From an uncultured Bacteroidales bacterium (GTDB taxonomy: Bacteria > Bacteroidota > Bacteroidia > Bacteroidales > UBA11471), in assembly GCA_947589325.1 (NCBI GenBank), contig CANQAM010000003.1, positions 98,412 through 162,411 of the forward strand: 64,000 nt of DNA, written 5' to 3'. This document shows positions 1-8,944 of the stretch, in pieces. The position numbers were made by a program, and so were the translations under genes. The notes below the pieces were generated by a model. The model made no database searches, was not told where the DNA came from, and worked only from the letters and a program-made list of their open reading frames with translations. Positions within the stretch are counted from its first letter, which is position 1. Each line of letters starts with the position of its first letter.

Positions 1-1131
1 ATCAAGCCCATCGATGCCATGGTGCCTATCGGTCGCGGACAGCGCGAGCTGATAATCGGCGACCGCCAGACCGGAAAAACCTCGATTGCCGTAGATACGA
101 TTCTCAACCAACGCCAGAATTTCCTCGACGGCGACCCCGTTTACTGCATCTATGTCGCTATCGGTCAGAAAGCCTCTTCGGTGGCTGCCTTGGTCAATAC
201 CCTGCGCGAACACGGCGCACTCGACTATACGATTGTATTGAGCGCCAACGCCTCCGACTCGGCGTCCATGCGCTATTACGCACCTTTTGCCGGTGCTGCT
301 ATCGGCGAATATTTCAGGGACAGCGGGCGTCATGCCCTCGTCGTTTACGACGACTTGTCGAAACAGGCAGTCGCCTATCGTGAAATTTCGTTGATTCTTC
401 GCCGTCCTTCGGGTCGTGAAGCCTACCCGGGCGATATATTCTACCTGCATTCCCGTCTCTTGGAGCGTGCCGCCAAAATTATTGCTAACGACAGCGTGGC
501 AGCTACCATGAACGACCTGCCCGAAGTCATGCGCCCCATTGTAAAAGGCGGCGGTTCGCTGACGGCACTGCCTATCATCGAAACGCAGGCAGGCGACGTA
601 TCGGCTTATATCCCGACCAACGTCATCTCCATTACCGACGGTCAGATATTCCTCGAAACGGCGCTCTTCAACCAAGGTATGCGCCCCGCCATCAACGTCG
701 GTATTTCGGTATCGCGTGTGGGAGGTAACGCTCAGGTGAAGTCGATGAAGAAAGTCGCCGGTACCTTGAAGATAGACCAAGCCCAGTACCGCGAGTTGGA
801 ATCGTTCTCGAAATTCGGCGGCGATCTCGACCCCGTAACGGCAATGGTCATCGACAAAGGCCGCAAAAACAGCCAGCTGCTCGTGCAGCCGCAATATTCC
901 CCGATGCCCGTCGAAAACGAAATCGCCGTCATCTATTGCGGAACGAAAGGCTTGCTGCGCGATTTGCCTATCGAAAAAGTCTCCGCTTTTGAAAAACTTT
1001 TCCTCGAAGTGATGAATGCCCGTCATCGCAAAGACGTGCTCGACCCGCTGCGTGCCGGAAAACTCACTCCCGAAATGGAAGAGATTTTGAAGAAAGAAGC
1101 GGAAGAAGTTGTGGAACGATTTAAGAAATAA
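1..1131 (+). CDS. atpA: F1 ATP synthase subunit alpha, 5'-truncated by window edge
   Basis: Nucleotide-binding alpha subunit of the F1 part of ATP synthase, on the cytoplasmic face of the membrane. The reading frame is open from base 1, so the gene begins upstream; about 376 residues are present and roughly the N-terminal quarter of a normal ~510-residue subunit is missing. The P-loop GDRQTGKT lies at bases 58-81. The SVSRVGG segment, which carries the arginine finger reaching the beta-subunit site, is encoded around bases 707-727. It ends 5 nt before atpG, as in an atp operon. The identification is secure. Confidence 0.97.
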   Translation: MKPIDAMVPIGRGQRELIIGDRQTGKTSIAVDTILNQRQNFLDGDPVYCIYVAIGQKASSVAALVNTLREHGALDYTIVLSANASDSASMRYYAPFAGAAIGEYFRDSGRHALVVYDDLSKQAVAYREISLILRRPSGREAYPGDIFYLHSRLLERAAKIIANDSVAATMNDLPEVMRPIVKGGGSLTALPIIETQAGDVSAYIPTNVISITDGQIFLETALFNQGMRPAINVGISVSRVGGNAQVKSMKKVAGTLKIDQAQYRELESFSKFGGDLDPVTAMVIDKGRKNSQLLVQPQYSPMPVENEIAVIYCGTKGLLRDLPIEKVSAFEKLFLEVMNARHRKDVLDPLRAGKLTPEMEEILKKEAEEVVERFKK

Positions 1132-1136
1132 GCATT

Positions 1137-2018
1137 ATGTCCACCATGCGCGAGTTGAAGGGAAGAATCGGTTCGGTAGAATCTTCCCAAAAAATTACCG
1201 GAGCATTGAAGATGATTTCTTCGGCGAAGTTGCGGAAAGCCGAACAGGCTTTGTCGCACATGAAACCGTACAGGGAACAGCTGCAACAGACCATCAACAA
1301 CCTGTTGGAGGCAGATGTCGAATACACCTCGCCGTTGAGCGAAGTGCGCCCGATGCGTCGGGTCGCCATTGTCGTATTCGCCTCCGATGACGGTCATTGC
1401 GGCGCATTCAATGCCAACCTCTACAAAGCGTTGTTGTCCCGCGTGGAAACGCTGCGTGCCGATGCGGTAAATCAACTTGTCGTCGATGTATATCCCGTCG
1501 GTAAAAAGATATTCTCGTCGGTTACCAAAACCGACGGAATAAACGCTTGTTTTCGAGATTATTTCAATGCCAAAAGCTCTCCCGAAGAAATCAAGCGTTT
1601 CGTCGGCGAGATGACGACGGCGTTTCTCGCGAAAGAGTACGACGAAGTGGAGTGCATCTATGCTTATTACAAAAGCGTGGCGACGCAAATTGTGAAGACA
1701 CGTACCATTCTGCCTGTAAGTGTGGAAGAGTTGCAGGTATCGGCGACAGGCGCTCCTGCGCGCGTTACCCCCTACCTGTATGAACCCGACCGCATGGCGA
1801 TTTTCGAGGCGCTGCTGCCGCTGTTCGTTCTCTCCTCTTTTCAGGAAGCCTGCCTGCAAAGCCGCACTTCCGAACAGGGGGCGCGCATCATGGCGATGCA
1901 GACGGCCAGCGACAATGCCCGTAAACTGCTCGATGAGCTGCGCTTGGAATACAACAAGTTGCGGCAGCAGGGCATTACCAGCGAGCTGCTCGACATCATA
2001 GGTGGATCTATCCGATAA
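1137..2018 (+). CDS. atpG: F1 ATP synthase subunit gamma
   Basis: Central rotor shaft of ATP synthase, 293 aa. The N-terminal helix (MRELKGRIGSVESSQKIT) and the C-terminal helix (ending in SELLDIIGGS) form the coiled coil that turns inside the alpha3beta3 hexamer. The length is normal for the family. The start codon follows atpA by 5 nt, so the two are cotranscribed. A hairpin follows the stop, and the next gene is nuoI instead of another atp gene. Confidence 0.97.
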   Translation: MSTMRELKGRIGSVESSQKITGALKMISSAKLRKAEQALSHMKPYREQLQQTINNLLEADVEYTSPLSEVRPMRRVAIVVFASDDGHCGAFNANLYKALLSRVETLRADAVNQLVVDVYPVGKKIFSSVTKTDGINACFRDYFNAKSSPEEIKRFVGEMTTAFLAKEYDEVECIYAYYKSVATQIVKTRTILPVSVEELQVSATGAPARVTPYLYEPDRMAIFEALLPLFVLSSFQEACLQSRTSEQGARIMAMQTASDNARKLLDELRLEYNKLRQQGITSELLDIIGGSIR

Positions 2019-2024
2019 AAACAT

Positions 2025-2053
2025 AAGGCAGAGAGTTTCAGACTCTTTGCCTT
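2025..2053 (+). terminator. Hairpin between atpG and nuoI
   Basis: AAGGCAGAGAGT pairs with ACTCTTTGCCTT (one G-T pair). Only a weak T-rich stretch follows, so termination may be partial. It is placed where the atp operon would be expected to end before the nuo genes begin. Confidence 0.55.
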
Positions 2054-2086
2054 ATTTCATTCTAAAAAGAATACCCTATCCCGTTT

Positions 2087-2548
2087 ATGGAAAGTATAAA
2101 AAACTATTTCATCGCATTTTGGAAAGGACTTTGGAGCCTGCTTGTGGGAATGAAGGTGACGGGTAAAGAATTCGTTACCCCGAAGGTTACGGAAAAATAT
2201 CCCGAAAACAGAGCGACCTTGAAAATCGCCGACCGGTTCAGAGCCACCCTGACGTTGAAATACGATGCCGACGGCAATCATAAGTGCGTCGCCTGCGGCA
2301 TCTGCCAGATGAACTGTCCCAACCACACGATACAAATCGTTTCCAAAAAGGTTACCGACGAAGCGGGCAACACCAAACGTGTGCTCGACGATTATATTTA
2401 CGACTTGGGCAGCTGCGTTTTCTGCCAGCTCTGTGTAACGTCGTGTCCGCACGGCGCTTTGGAATTTAGCAACGATTTCGAGCAAGCCGTGTTCACCCGC
2501 TCGAAACTGGTGAAACATCTTAATCGTAAACCTGAATCTTCAAATTGA
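2087..2548 (+). CDS. nuoI: NADH-quinone oxidoreductase subunit I (2x 4Fe-4S)
   Basis: Peripheral-arm subunit of complex I, 153 aa, carrying clusters N6a and N6b. Two ferredoxin-type motifs are visible: CVACGICQMNCP at about residues 67-78 and CVFCQLCVTSCP at about 109-120. The N-terminal amphipathic helix (NYFIAFWKGLWSLLVGMKVT) is typical and docks on the membrane arm. It is the first gene of an I-J-K-L-M-N run. NuoH, which normally precedes it, is absent here. Confidence 0.96.
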   Translation: MESIKNYFIAFWKGLWSLLVGMKVTGKEFVTPKVTEKYPENRATLKIADRFRATLTLKYDADGNHKCVACGICQMNCPNHTIQIVSKKVTDEAGNTKRVLDDYIYDLGSCVFCQLCVTSCPHGALEFSNDFEQAVFTRSKLVKHLNRKPESSN

Positions 2549-2556
2549 TATTTGCT

Positions 2557-3066
2557 ATGGAGCAAATCGCCAATCATATCATCTTCTTCCTGCTCTCGGC
2601 TGTCATCGTCGTTTGTTCGATTATGGCGGTAACGAGCCGCCGCATCTTGCGGGCAGCCACCTACCTGCTTTTCGTGCTGTTTGCAACGGCGGGATTTTAT
2701 TTTCAGCTCGATTATCATTTCTTGGGTGCCGTGCAGATTACCATTTATGCCGGCGGCATCGTCGTGCTTTTCGTTTTTGCCATACTGCTCACCAGCAAGC
2801 TGGGCGAAAAGTCCGACCGCATCTCCTCGACCAAACGGGCGTGGGGGTTGGCGGCTGCCCTGCTCGGCGCGCTCATCTGCGGCTATACGCTGTGCACCCA
2901 CGACTTTTTCCCGCAGTTCGCTGCCGGCGGCGAGGTCGATATGAAAACGCTCGGCCATGCCTTGATGGGAATGGACAAATACCAGTATCTGCTGCCTTTC
3001 GAAGCGGTCAGCATACTGTTGCTCGCATGTATAATAGGAGGCATCATGATTGCCCGCAAACGATAG
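2557..3066 (+). CDS. nuoJ: NADH-quinone oxidoreductase subunit J
   Basis: Membrane-arm subunit of complex I, 169 aa from the ATG at 2557; the frame is open back to a TTG at 2545, which overlaps the nuoI stop. It has five hydrophobic segments, with the conserved glycine/alanine-rich stretch QITIYAGGIVVLFVFAI (the TM3 region around the pi-bulge). It lies 8 nt after nuoI and 6 nt before nuoK. Confidence 0.94.
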   Translation: MEQIANHIIFFLLSAVIVVCSIMAVTSRRILRAATYLLFVLFATAGFYFQLDYHFLGAVQITIYAGGIVVLFVFAILLTSKLGEKSDRISSTKRAWGLAAALLGALICGYTLCTHDFFPQFAAGGEVDMKTLGHALMGMDKYQYLLPFEAVSILLLACIIGGIMIARKR

Positions 3067-3072
3067 AGGACT

Positions 3073-3384
3073 ATGGAAATACCTATGATTTATTACGTCG
3101 TGGTGAGCACCGTCATGTTTTTTGCCGGAGTGTACGGTTTCGTTACCCGCAAAAATCTGCTGGCGATTCTTATCTCGCTCGAATTGATGCTCAATGCCGT
3201 CGATATAAATTTTGTCGTGTTCAACCGCTATCTCTTTCCGCAGCAGCTCGAAGGCTTCTTCTTTACGCTTTTCGCTGTCGCTATCGCTGCTGCCGAAACG
3301 GCTATCGCCATTGCCATCATCATCAATATCTACCGGAATATCCGGAATATCAAAGTCGATGATTTGGATAAAATGAAGTATTGA
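3073..3384 (+). CDS. nuoK: NADH-quinone oxidoreductase subunit K
   Basis: Small proton-channel subunit of complex I, 103 aa, three membrane helices. The conserved membrane glutamate is present in SLELMLNAVDINFV. The family length is 100-103 aa, so the start at 3073 fits; an internal ATG at 3085 would give 99 aa and cannot be excluded. Confidence 0.95.
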   Translation: MEIPMIYYVVVSTVMFFAGVYGFVTRKNLLAILISLELMLNAVDINFVVFNRYLFPQQLEGFFFTLFAVAIAAAETAIAIAIIINIYRNIRNIKVDDLDKMKY

Positions 3385-3407
3385 CGCCCGTAACAGAAAA
3401 AACGACT

Positions 3408-5312
3408 ATGGAATACTCTCTCATCATATTGCTGCTCCCGATGCTGCTGTTTTTCGTGCTCGGCATCGGCGGGCATAAAATGTCGCACCGCACGGCGGGA
3501 CTTTTGGGCACGGGAGGACTTTTCGTCATCACCGCCCTTTCGTATGCCGTTGCCGCGCAGTATTTCACCCAACCCCGCGTCGAAAGCATTTACCCGACGC
3601 TGATACCTTTCCATATCGAATGGCTGCGCTTTACCGAATGGCTGCATATCGATCTCGGAATATTGCTCGACCCCATTTCGGTGATGATGCTCGTGGTCAT
3701 CTCCACCGTGTCGTGCATGGTGCATCTGTACAGCCTCGGCTATATGCACGGCGAAACGGGATTCCAGCGTTATTACGCTTTTCTTTCGCTCTTTACCTTC
3801 TCGATGCTCGGGCTGGTGGTCGCCACCAATATTTTCCAAATGTACATCTTTTGGGAGCTGGTGGGCGTGTCGTCGTACCTGCTCATCGGTTTTTACTATA
3901 CGAAGCCGGCTGCCGTCTCCGCCTCGAAAAAGGCGTTTATCGTTACGCGCTTTGCCGACCTCGGCTTCCTGCTGGGCATTCTGCTGCTCTCGTATTACAC
4001 CAAGACGTTCGATTTCGCCGTGCTTACGAGCGGCGAAGTATCGTTGGCGGCAACGACCGCCGGAAAAACTTTTCTCGGCATATCCGTCGCTTCGTGGGCT
4101 ATGGCGCTGGTGTTCATGGGCGGTGCAGGCAAATCCGCCATGTTTCCGCTGCATATCTGGCTGCCCGACGCCATGGAGGGTCCCACGCCGGTTTCCGCCC
4201 TTATCCATGCCGCAACGATGGTGGTCGCCGGCGTCTATTTGGTGGCGCGGCTGTTCCCTATCTATGTAACGACGCCCGAAGTGCTGACCATGATTACCGT
4301 CATCGGTGCCGTTACCGCGCTTTATGCCGCCGTGGTGGCTTGCGTGCAGACCGACATCAAACGGGTGCTCGCTTTCTCCACGATTTCGCAAATAGCCTTT
4401 ATGATGGTTGCGCTCGGCGTTACCACCGAAATGCAGGGGCACGGCGCGCTCGGCTACATGGCATCGATGTTCCACCTTTTCACGCACGCCATGTTCAAGG
4501 CGTTGCTGTTCTTGGGAGCCGGTGCCATTATCCACTCGGTACATTCCAACGAAATGTCGGCGATGGGCGGTCTGCGCAAATATATGCCTATCACGCACAT
4601 CACTTTCCTGATAGCGTGTCTGGCAATATCGGGCATACCTCCTTTCTCCGGATTTTTCAGCAAAGACGAAATTTTGGCGGCAGCCTTTGAAAAGAGCGCA
4701 TTTTGGGGCATTTGGCTCTCGCTCGTGGCAGGCTTGACGGCATTCTATATGTTCCGCCTCTACTATAATATTTTCTGGGGCGAAGAGGCGCATCACGAAC
4801 ATACGCCGCACGAGGCTCCGAAGACGATGACGATACCCCTGATGTTTCTTGCAGCAGTAACCTGCGTCGCCGGATTCATTCCTTTCGGGCACTTCGTAAC
4901 CGCCGGCGGCTGCTCCTATGATATACACCTCGATTGGACGGTGGCATCGGTGAGCATTGTTATCGCTTTGGCGGCTATCGCTCTTGCCACGTGGCTCTAT
5001 ATGCGTCCGAACGACAAGCCCGCCCGCATGGCGGACTCCATGCGCCGCCTGCACACGTGGGCTTATCACCGCTTCTACCTCGATGAGGTCTATATGTTCG
5101 TTACCCACAAAATTATATTCCGCCGCATTTGCGAGCCTATTGCGTGGTTCGACCGCCACGTGGTCGATGCTACGATGAATCTTATGGCTGCGCTCACGCA
5201 GTCGGCATCGTACCGTATCCGCACGTTGCAGTCGGGTCGCCTGCAAGCCTATGCGACGGTGTTCCTGCTAGGTGCGCTCTTCATCGCATTCGTTCTGCTT
5301 TGTGTGTGGTAA
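3408..5312 (+). CDS. nuoL: NADH-quinone oxidoreductase subunit L
   Basis: Distal antiporter-like proton-pumping subunit of complex I, 634 aa from the ATG at 3408 (the frame is open upstream to 3381). The antiporter signature HIWLPDAMEGPTPVSALIHA is clear, followed by AATMVVAGVYLVAR. The C-terminal ~130 residues carry the long lateral helix and the last membrane helix typical of NuoL but not of NuoM or NuoN. Confidence 0.96.
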   Translation: MEYSLIILLLPMLLFFVLGIGGHKMSHRTAGLLGTGGLFVITALSYAVAAQYFTQPRVESIYPTLIPFHIEWLRFTEWLHIDLGILLDPISVMMLVVISTVSCMVHLYSLGYMHGETGFQRYYAFLSLFTFSMLGLVVATNIFQMYIFWELVGVSSYLLIGFYYTKPAAVSASKKAFIVTRFADLGFLLGILLLSYYTKTFDFAVLTSGEVSLAATTAGKTFLGISVASWAMALVFMGGAGKSAMFPLHIWLPDAMEGPTPVSALIHAATMVVAGVYLVARLFPIYVTTPEVLTMITVIGAVTALYAAVVACVQTDIKRVLAFSTISQIAFMMVALGVTTEMQGHGALGYMASMFHLFTHAMFKALLFLGAGAIIHSVHSNEMSAMGGLRKYMPITHITFLIACLAISGIPPFSGFFSKDEILAAAFEKSAFWGIWLSLVAGLTAFYMFRLYYNIFWGEEAHHEHTPHEAPKTMTIPLMFLAAVTCVAGFIPFGHFVTAGGCSYDIHLDWTVASVSIVIALAAIALATWLYMRPNDKPARMADSMRRLHTWAYHRFYLDEVYMFVTHKIIFRRICEPIAWFDRHVVDATMNLMAALTQSASYRIRTLQSGRLQAYATVFLLGALFIAFVLLCVW

Positions 5313-5349
5313 TGGTGTATTTGTTATCGTATAAAACGAATTTTGAGAT

Positions 5350-6849
5350 ATGAATTTCTTATCTTTATTTGTACTGATACCTCTGTTGATGATGGGCGGG
5401 CTGGCTCTCGCCCGAAACATGAAACAGATACGTGCCGTTGCGGCTGTCGGCTCGTCGCTGCAACTGCTGCTCGCTGCCGTCGTCATGGTGCTGTTCCTGC
5501 AAGAACGCGCCGCCGGCAACACGGCGGAAATGCTTTTTATCGCCGATACCGTGTGGTACGCCCCGCTCAATATCCATTATACGGTGGGTATCGACGGCGT
5601 TTCGGCGGCCATGCTGCTGCTCTCTGCCATTGTGGTTTTCGCCGGCGTGTTCGCTTCGTGGAAAATCGACCCGTTGCCCCGCGAATTTTTCCTGTGGCTC
5701 ATACTCCTTTCGATAGGCGTGTTCGGATTTTTCATATCCATCAATCTCTTCACGATGTTCATGTTCTATGAAATCGCGTTGATACCCATGTACCTGCTTA
5801 TCGGCGTGTGGGGGAGCGGCAACAAAACCTACTCCGCCATGAAGCTCACCTTGATGCTGATGGGCGGTTCGGCGCTGCTGTTGATAGGCATACTGGGCAT
5901 TTATTTCCATTCGGCTGCCGACGGCAACCTTACGATGAACATACTCGAAATCGCCCGCAACAATGCCATTCCGCACGAAGCGCAATATTATCTGTTTCCC
6001 CTGACATTCGTGGGCTTCGGCGTGCTGGGTGCCATGTTCCCGTTCCACACGTGGTCGCCCGACGGTCATGCTTCCGCCCCGACAGCCGTGTCGATGCTGC
6101 ATGCCGGCGTGTTGATGAAGCTCGGCGGTTACGGCTGTTTCCGGGTTGCCATGTTTCTGATGCCGTGGGCTGCGACGCAGCTTTCGTGGATATTCCTTAT
6201 CCTTACGGGCATCAGCGTGGTATATGGGGCATTCAGCGCCTGTGTACAAAAAGACTTGAAATACATCAACGCCTATTCGTCGGTAAGCCACTGCGGCTTG
6301 GTGCTTTTCGCCCTGCTGATGTGGAACACCACCGCCATGACGGGCGCCGTGTTGCAGATGCTTTCGCACGGTCTGATGACGGCGCTTTTCTTCGCCCTTA
6401 TCGGTATGATATACGGACGCACCCATACGCGCGACATACGCGAAATGGGCGGCTTGATGAAAATCATGCCGTTCCTCTCGGTGTGCTATGTGATAGCCGG
6501 TCTGGCTTCGCTGGGCTTGCCCGGCTTGAGCGGCTTCGTGGCTGAAATGACGGTATTCGTCGGCTCGTTCCAGTGGAGCGACACGTTCCACCGCGTCTTT
6601 ACGATAATCGCCTGCACGTCGATTGTCATCACTGCCGTTTACATTCTGCGGGTGGTGGGCAAGCTGCTGTACGGCGCCGTGCAGGACGAACATCACCGCT
6701 CGCTCACCGATGCCGTGTGGTTCGAGCGTCTGTCGGCTATCACGTTGATTGTGGCGGTGGCTGCCATAGGTATGGCGCCCGGGTGGATTTCCCGCCTTAT
6801 CGGCGACAGCATGAGTGTAATCAGCGAACGTATTCTGCAATATATCTAA
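5350..6849 (+). CDS. nuoM: NADH-quinone oxidoreductase subunit M
   Basis: Antiporter-like proton-pumping subunit of complex I, 499 aa with about 14 membrane helices. The signature FPFHTWSPDGHASAPTAVSM followed by LHAGVLMKLGGYG identifies NuoM. The conserved glutamate of the proton channel sits in FYEIALIPMYLLIGVWG. It starts 37 nt after nuoL and ends 15 nt before nuoN. Confidence 0.96.
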   Translation: MNFLSLFVLIPLLMMGGLALARNMKQIRAVAAVGSSLQLLLAAVVMVLFLQERAAGNTAEMLFIADTVWYAPLNIHYTVGIDGVSAAMLLLSAIVVFAGVFASWKIDPLPREFFLWLILLSIGVFGFFISINLFTMFMFYEIALIPMYLLIGVWGSGNKTYSAMKLTLMLMGGSALLLIGILGIYFHSAADGNLTMNILEIARNNAIPHEAQYYLFPLTFVGFGVLGAMFPFHTWSPDGHASAPTAVSMLHAGVLMKLGGYGCFRVAMFLMPWAATQLSWIFLILTGISVVYGAFSACVQKDLKYINAYSSVSHCGLVLFALLMWNTTAMTGAVLQMLSHGLMTALFFALIGMIYGRTHTRDIREMGGLMKIMPFLSVCYVIAGLASLGLPGLSGFVAEMTVFVGSFQWSDTFHRVFTIIACTSIVITAVYILRVVGKLLYGAVQDEHHRSLTDAVWFERLSAITLIVAVAAIGMAPGWISRLIGDSMSVISERILQYI

Positions 6850-6864
6850 ACAGGAAAAGAAACT

Positions 6865-8286
6865 ATGGATTTTTCTAATTTCTTATGGATGCGCGATGAA
6901 TTGACGCTTTTGGCGGTCATTCTTATATTGTTCCTTTACGATGTTTTCGGCACGGAAAAGAGCCGCCGCTTTTTCTCGGCGACTGCCTGCACGCTGCTGG
7001 CGGTGCAGACGGCTTTGCTCTTTCTGCCCGCCCTTGCCGGAGAGGCTTTCGGCGGAATGTACCGCACTTCGCCGGCTGTCAATACGGTAAAAATCGTGCT
7101 TAATGCCGGTACGCTGCTGGTGCTCATACAGGCGACGGCATGGATTCGGAGAGCCGACATGGTGATACGGCGCGGCGAATTTTACATTCTCACGCTCATG
7201 ACACTGTTGGGAATGTATCTGATGATTTCGTCGGGAAACTTCCTGCTTTTCTTCATCGGACTCGAAACCGCCTCTCTGCCTTTGACGGCGTTGATTGCTA
7301 TCGAAAAATATCATCATGATTCGTATGAATCGGCGGCCAAATACGTGTTCATCGCCCTCTTTTCGTCGTCGCTGATGCTGATGGGGCTTTCGTTCATATA
7401 CGGCGCAGTGGGCACGCTCTACTTCTCCGACATCGCGGCACGCCTCACCGGTACGCCGCTGCTGTATGTGGGACTCGTCTTTTTCATGGCCGGTATGGGA
7501 TTCAAAATTTCTATCGTGCCTTTCCACTTGTGGACGGCAGACGTATATCAAGGCGCACCCACATCGATTACCGCCTATCTCTCGGTTATCTCGAAAGGCG
7601 CTGCCGCCGCTGCGCTCATGCTTATACTCTTTAAGGTGTTCGCTCCGGTGGCTGTCGTTTGGCAGCCGGTGCTGTGGGGGCTGATTGTCGTAACGATTAC
7701 CGTCGGCAACCTCTTTGCCGTGCGGCAGAAAAATCTGAAACGCTTTATGGCGTTCTCCTCCATTTCGCAGGCTGGATACATACTGTTGGGTGTGATAGCC
7801 GGCAGCGCGACGGGTATGGCGTCGCTCATCTATTATGTGCTGGTCTATATCTTTTCCAATTTGGCGGTATTCGGAGTGATTTCCGTTATCGAAAACGCCA
7901 CCGGAAAAGTCGGCATGGACGATTACAACGGACTCTATCGCACCAATCCCAAGTTGAGTGTCGCCATGATGCTGGCGCTCTTTTCACTGGCGGGCATACC
8001 TCCGTTCGCCGGATTTTTCAGCAAGTTCTTCATCTTCTATGCCGCCGTGCAGGAAGGCTTTTATGTGCTGGTATTCATCGCCTTGCTCAATACCATCATT
8101 TCGCTCTACTACTATCTGTTAGTGGTGAAAGCCATGTTTATCCGTCAGGACGACTGCCTGATACCCGCCGTGCAGAGCGACGGCGCATCGCGTTTCTGCA
8201 TCGCCCTGTGCGTGGCGGGCATCGTGCTCATCGGCTTGTTGAGCTGCATCTATACTGCCATTTCCGGCGTTTCTTTTGGAATGTAA
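6865..8286 (+). CDS. nuoN: NADH-quinone oxidoreductase subunit N
   Basis: Antiporter-like subunit of complex I nearest to NuoK, 473 aa. The signature VPFHLWTADVYQGAPTSITA followed by YLSVISKGAA is diagnostic. It is the last nuo gene; a rho-independent terminator follows at once. Confidence 0.96.
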   Translation: MDFSNFLWMRDELTLLAVILILFLYDVFGTEKSRRFFSATACTLLAVQTALLFLPALAGEAFGGMYRTSPAVNTVKIVLNAGTLLVLIQATAWIRRADMVIRRGEFYILTLMTLLGMYLMISSGNFLLFFIGLETASLPLTALIAIEKYHHDSYESAAKYVFIALFSSSLMLMGLSFIYGAVGTLYFSDIAARLTGTPLLYVGLVFFMAGMGFKISIVPFHLWTADVYQGAPTSITAYLSVISKGAAAAALMLILFKVFAPVAVVWQPVLWGLIVVTITVGNLFAVRQKNLKRFMAFSSISQAGYILLGVIAGSATGMASLIYYVLVYIFSNLAVFGVISVIENATGKVGMDDYNGLYRTNPKLSVAMMLALFSLAGIPPFAGFFSKFFIFYAAVQEGFYVLVFIALLNTIISLYYYLLVVKAMFIRQDDCLIPAVQSDGASRFCIALCVAGIVLIGLLSCIYTAISGVSFGM

Positions 8287-8314
8287 CGGCAATCGCTTCC
8301 CGCTGAAAAATATT

Positions 8315-8352
8315 CTCTTTCCGTGTATTCGTTGCACGGGGAGAGTTTTTTA
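8315..8352 (+). terminator. Terminator after nuoN
   Basis: CTCTTTCCGTG pairs with CACGGGGAGAG (two T-G pairs), followed by TTTTTT. It separates the nuo operon from the phage-derived operon downstream. Confidence 0.8.
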
Positions 8353-8392
8353 TTAATCGGTTCTGAATCAGATTCGTGTAAAAATTTTGCTC

Positions 8393-8438
8393 TTTTTATG
8401 GTAAAATTACCATAAAAATATTGTATTATTACAATATT
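8393..8438. promoter_or_regulatory. Two adjacent perfect palindromes, probable operator
   Basis: The first palindrome is TTTTTATGGTAA, AA, TTACCATAAAAA (8393-8418: 12-bp arms, 2-nt spacer). The second is AATATTGTA, TTAT, TACAATATT (8417-8438: 9-bp arms, 4-nt spacer). They overlap by two bases and sit over and just upstream of the -33 element of the promoter at 8420-8451. Neither is followed by a T-tract, so they are protein-binding sites more likely than terminators. No regulator gene is visible nearby. Confidence 0.7.
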
Positions 8439-8451
8439 GTTTTTACATTTG
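8420..8451 (+). promoter_or_regulatory. Promoter of the spanin-like operon
   Basis: The -7 element is TACATTTG at 8444-8451 (consensus TAnnTTTG). The -33 element is ATTG at 8420-8423, with a 20-nt spacer. Predicted transcript start is around 8458, about 60 nt before the ATG at 8519. The -33 element lies inside the second palindrome, so a bound repressor would block it. Confidence 0.65.
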
Positions 8452-8518
8452 TACCGATACGAATGACGGAAAAATCTTCCGGAAAACGGGGAGATGTTTC
8501 TCAATAAACTCTAATAAA

Positions 8519-8944
8519 ATGATAAAAGATATGAATCTGAAAAAAGAAAAGGAGCGGGATTTTTTGCTCGCTTACGAATCGGAATTGAAAGCGTTGGGCG
8601 ACGATGCCCCCTTCGTTCCGAGAGATGAGGTGATTCTGCGTACCCTGCATAGCGGACGCGGAGGGTTTTATATTTCGTTCGAGGAGGCGGCGCGCCGGGT
8701 ACGGCGCATTTTCAACCGCCTGCCGCTGTGCTGCAAGAACGAACAAAAAGTAGCCATGTATCAGGAGTTGGCACGGTTGGTCGCCGAATATTTGCAGCGT
8801 CACCCTGGAGCGTCGTTTCGGGACGCTTTGTTTACGGTGCTGGCAGAGAAGAAAGCGTCGCGATTTTTTTTCGGGGTGCAGACAGGCCGCCTCATTCTCT
8901 ACAAAAATCAGCATCGGAACGGAAATCTGCGTTGTGCCGTATGA
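8519..8944 (+). CDS. Hypothetical phage-type protein with internal duplication
   Basis: 141 aa, cytoplasmic, no known domain recognised. Two parts of the chain look alike: TLHSGRGGFYISFEEAARRV near residue 45 and VLAEKKASRFFFGVQTGRLI near residue 115, with a helical stretch (MYQELARLVAEYLQRHP) between. I recall similar short proteins with repeated RFYxSxExA-like motifs in Bacteroides prophages, but this is memory, not a search. Its stop codon overlaps the start of the next gene (ATGA), so the two are translationally coupled. An in-frame ATG at 8531 is an alternative start. Confidence 0.75.
   Translation: MIKDMNLKKEKERDFLLAYESELKALGDDAPFVPRDEVILRTLHSGRGGFYISFEEAARRVRRIFNRLPLCCKNEQKVAMYQELARLVAEYLQRHPGASFRDALFTVLAEKKASRFFFGVQTGRLILYKNQHRNGNLRCAV

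Noticed and set aside
3330..5246. 638-codon open frame antisense to nuoL, and similar ones antisense to nuoM (5365-6840), the capsid gene (15603-17000), fumarase (18194-19507), asnS (39211-40539) and secA (47493-48932)
   Set aside because: They mirror real genes, are very rich in Arg, His, Gln and Gly, have no recognisable domains and arise from the GC bias of codon position three.
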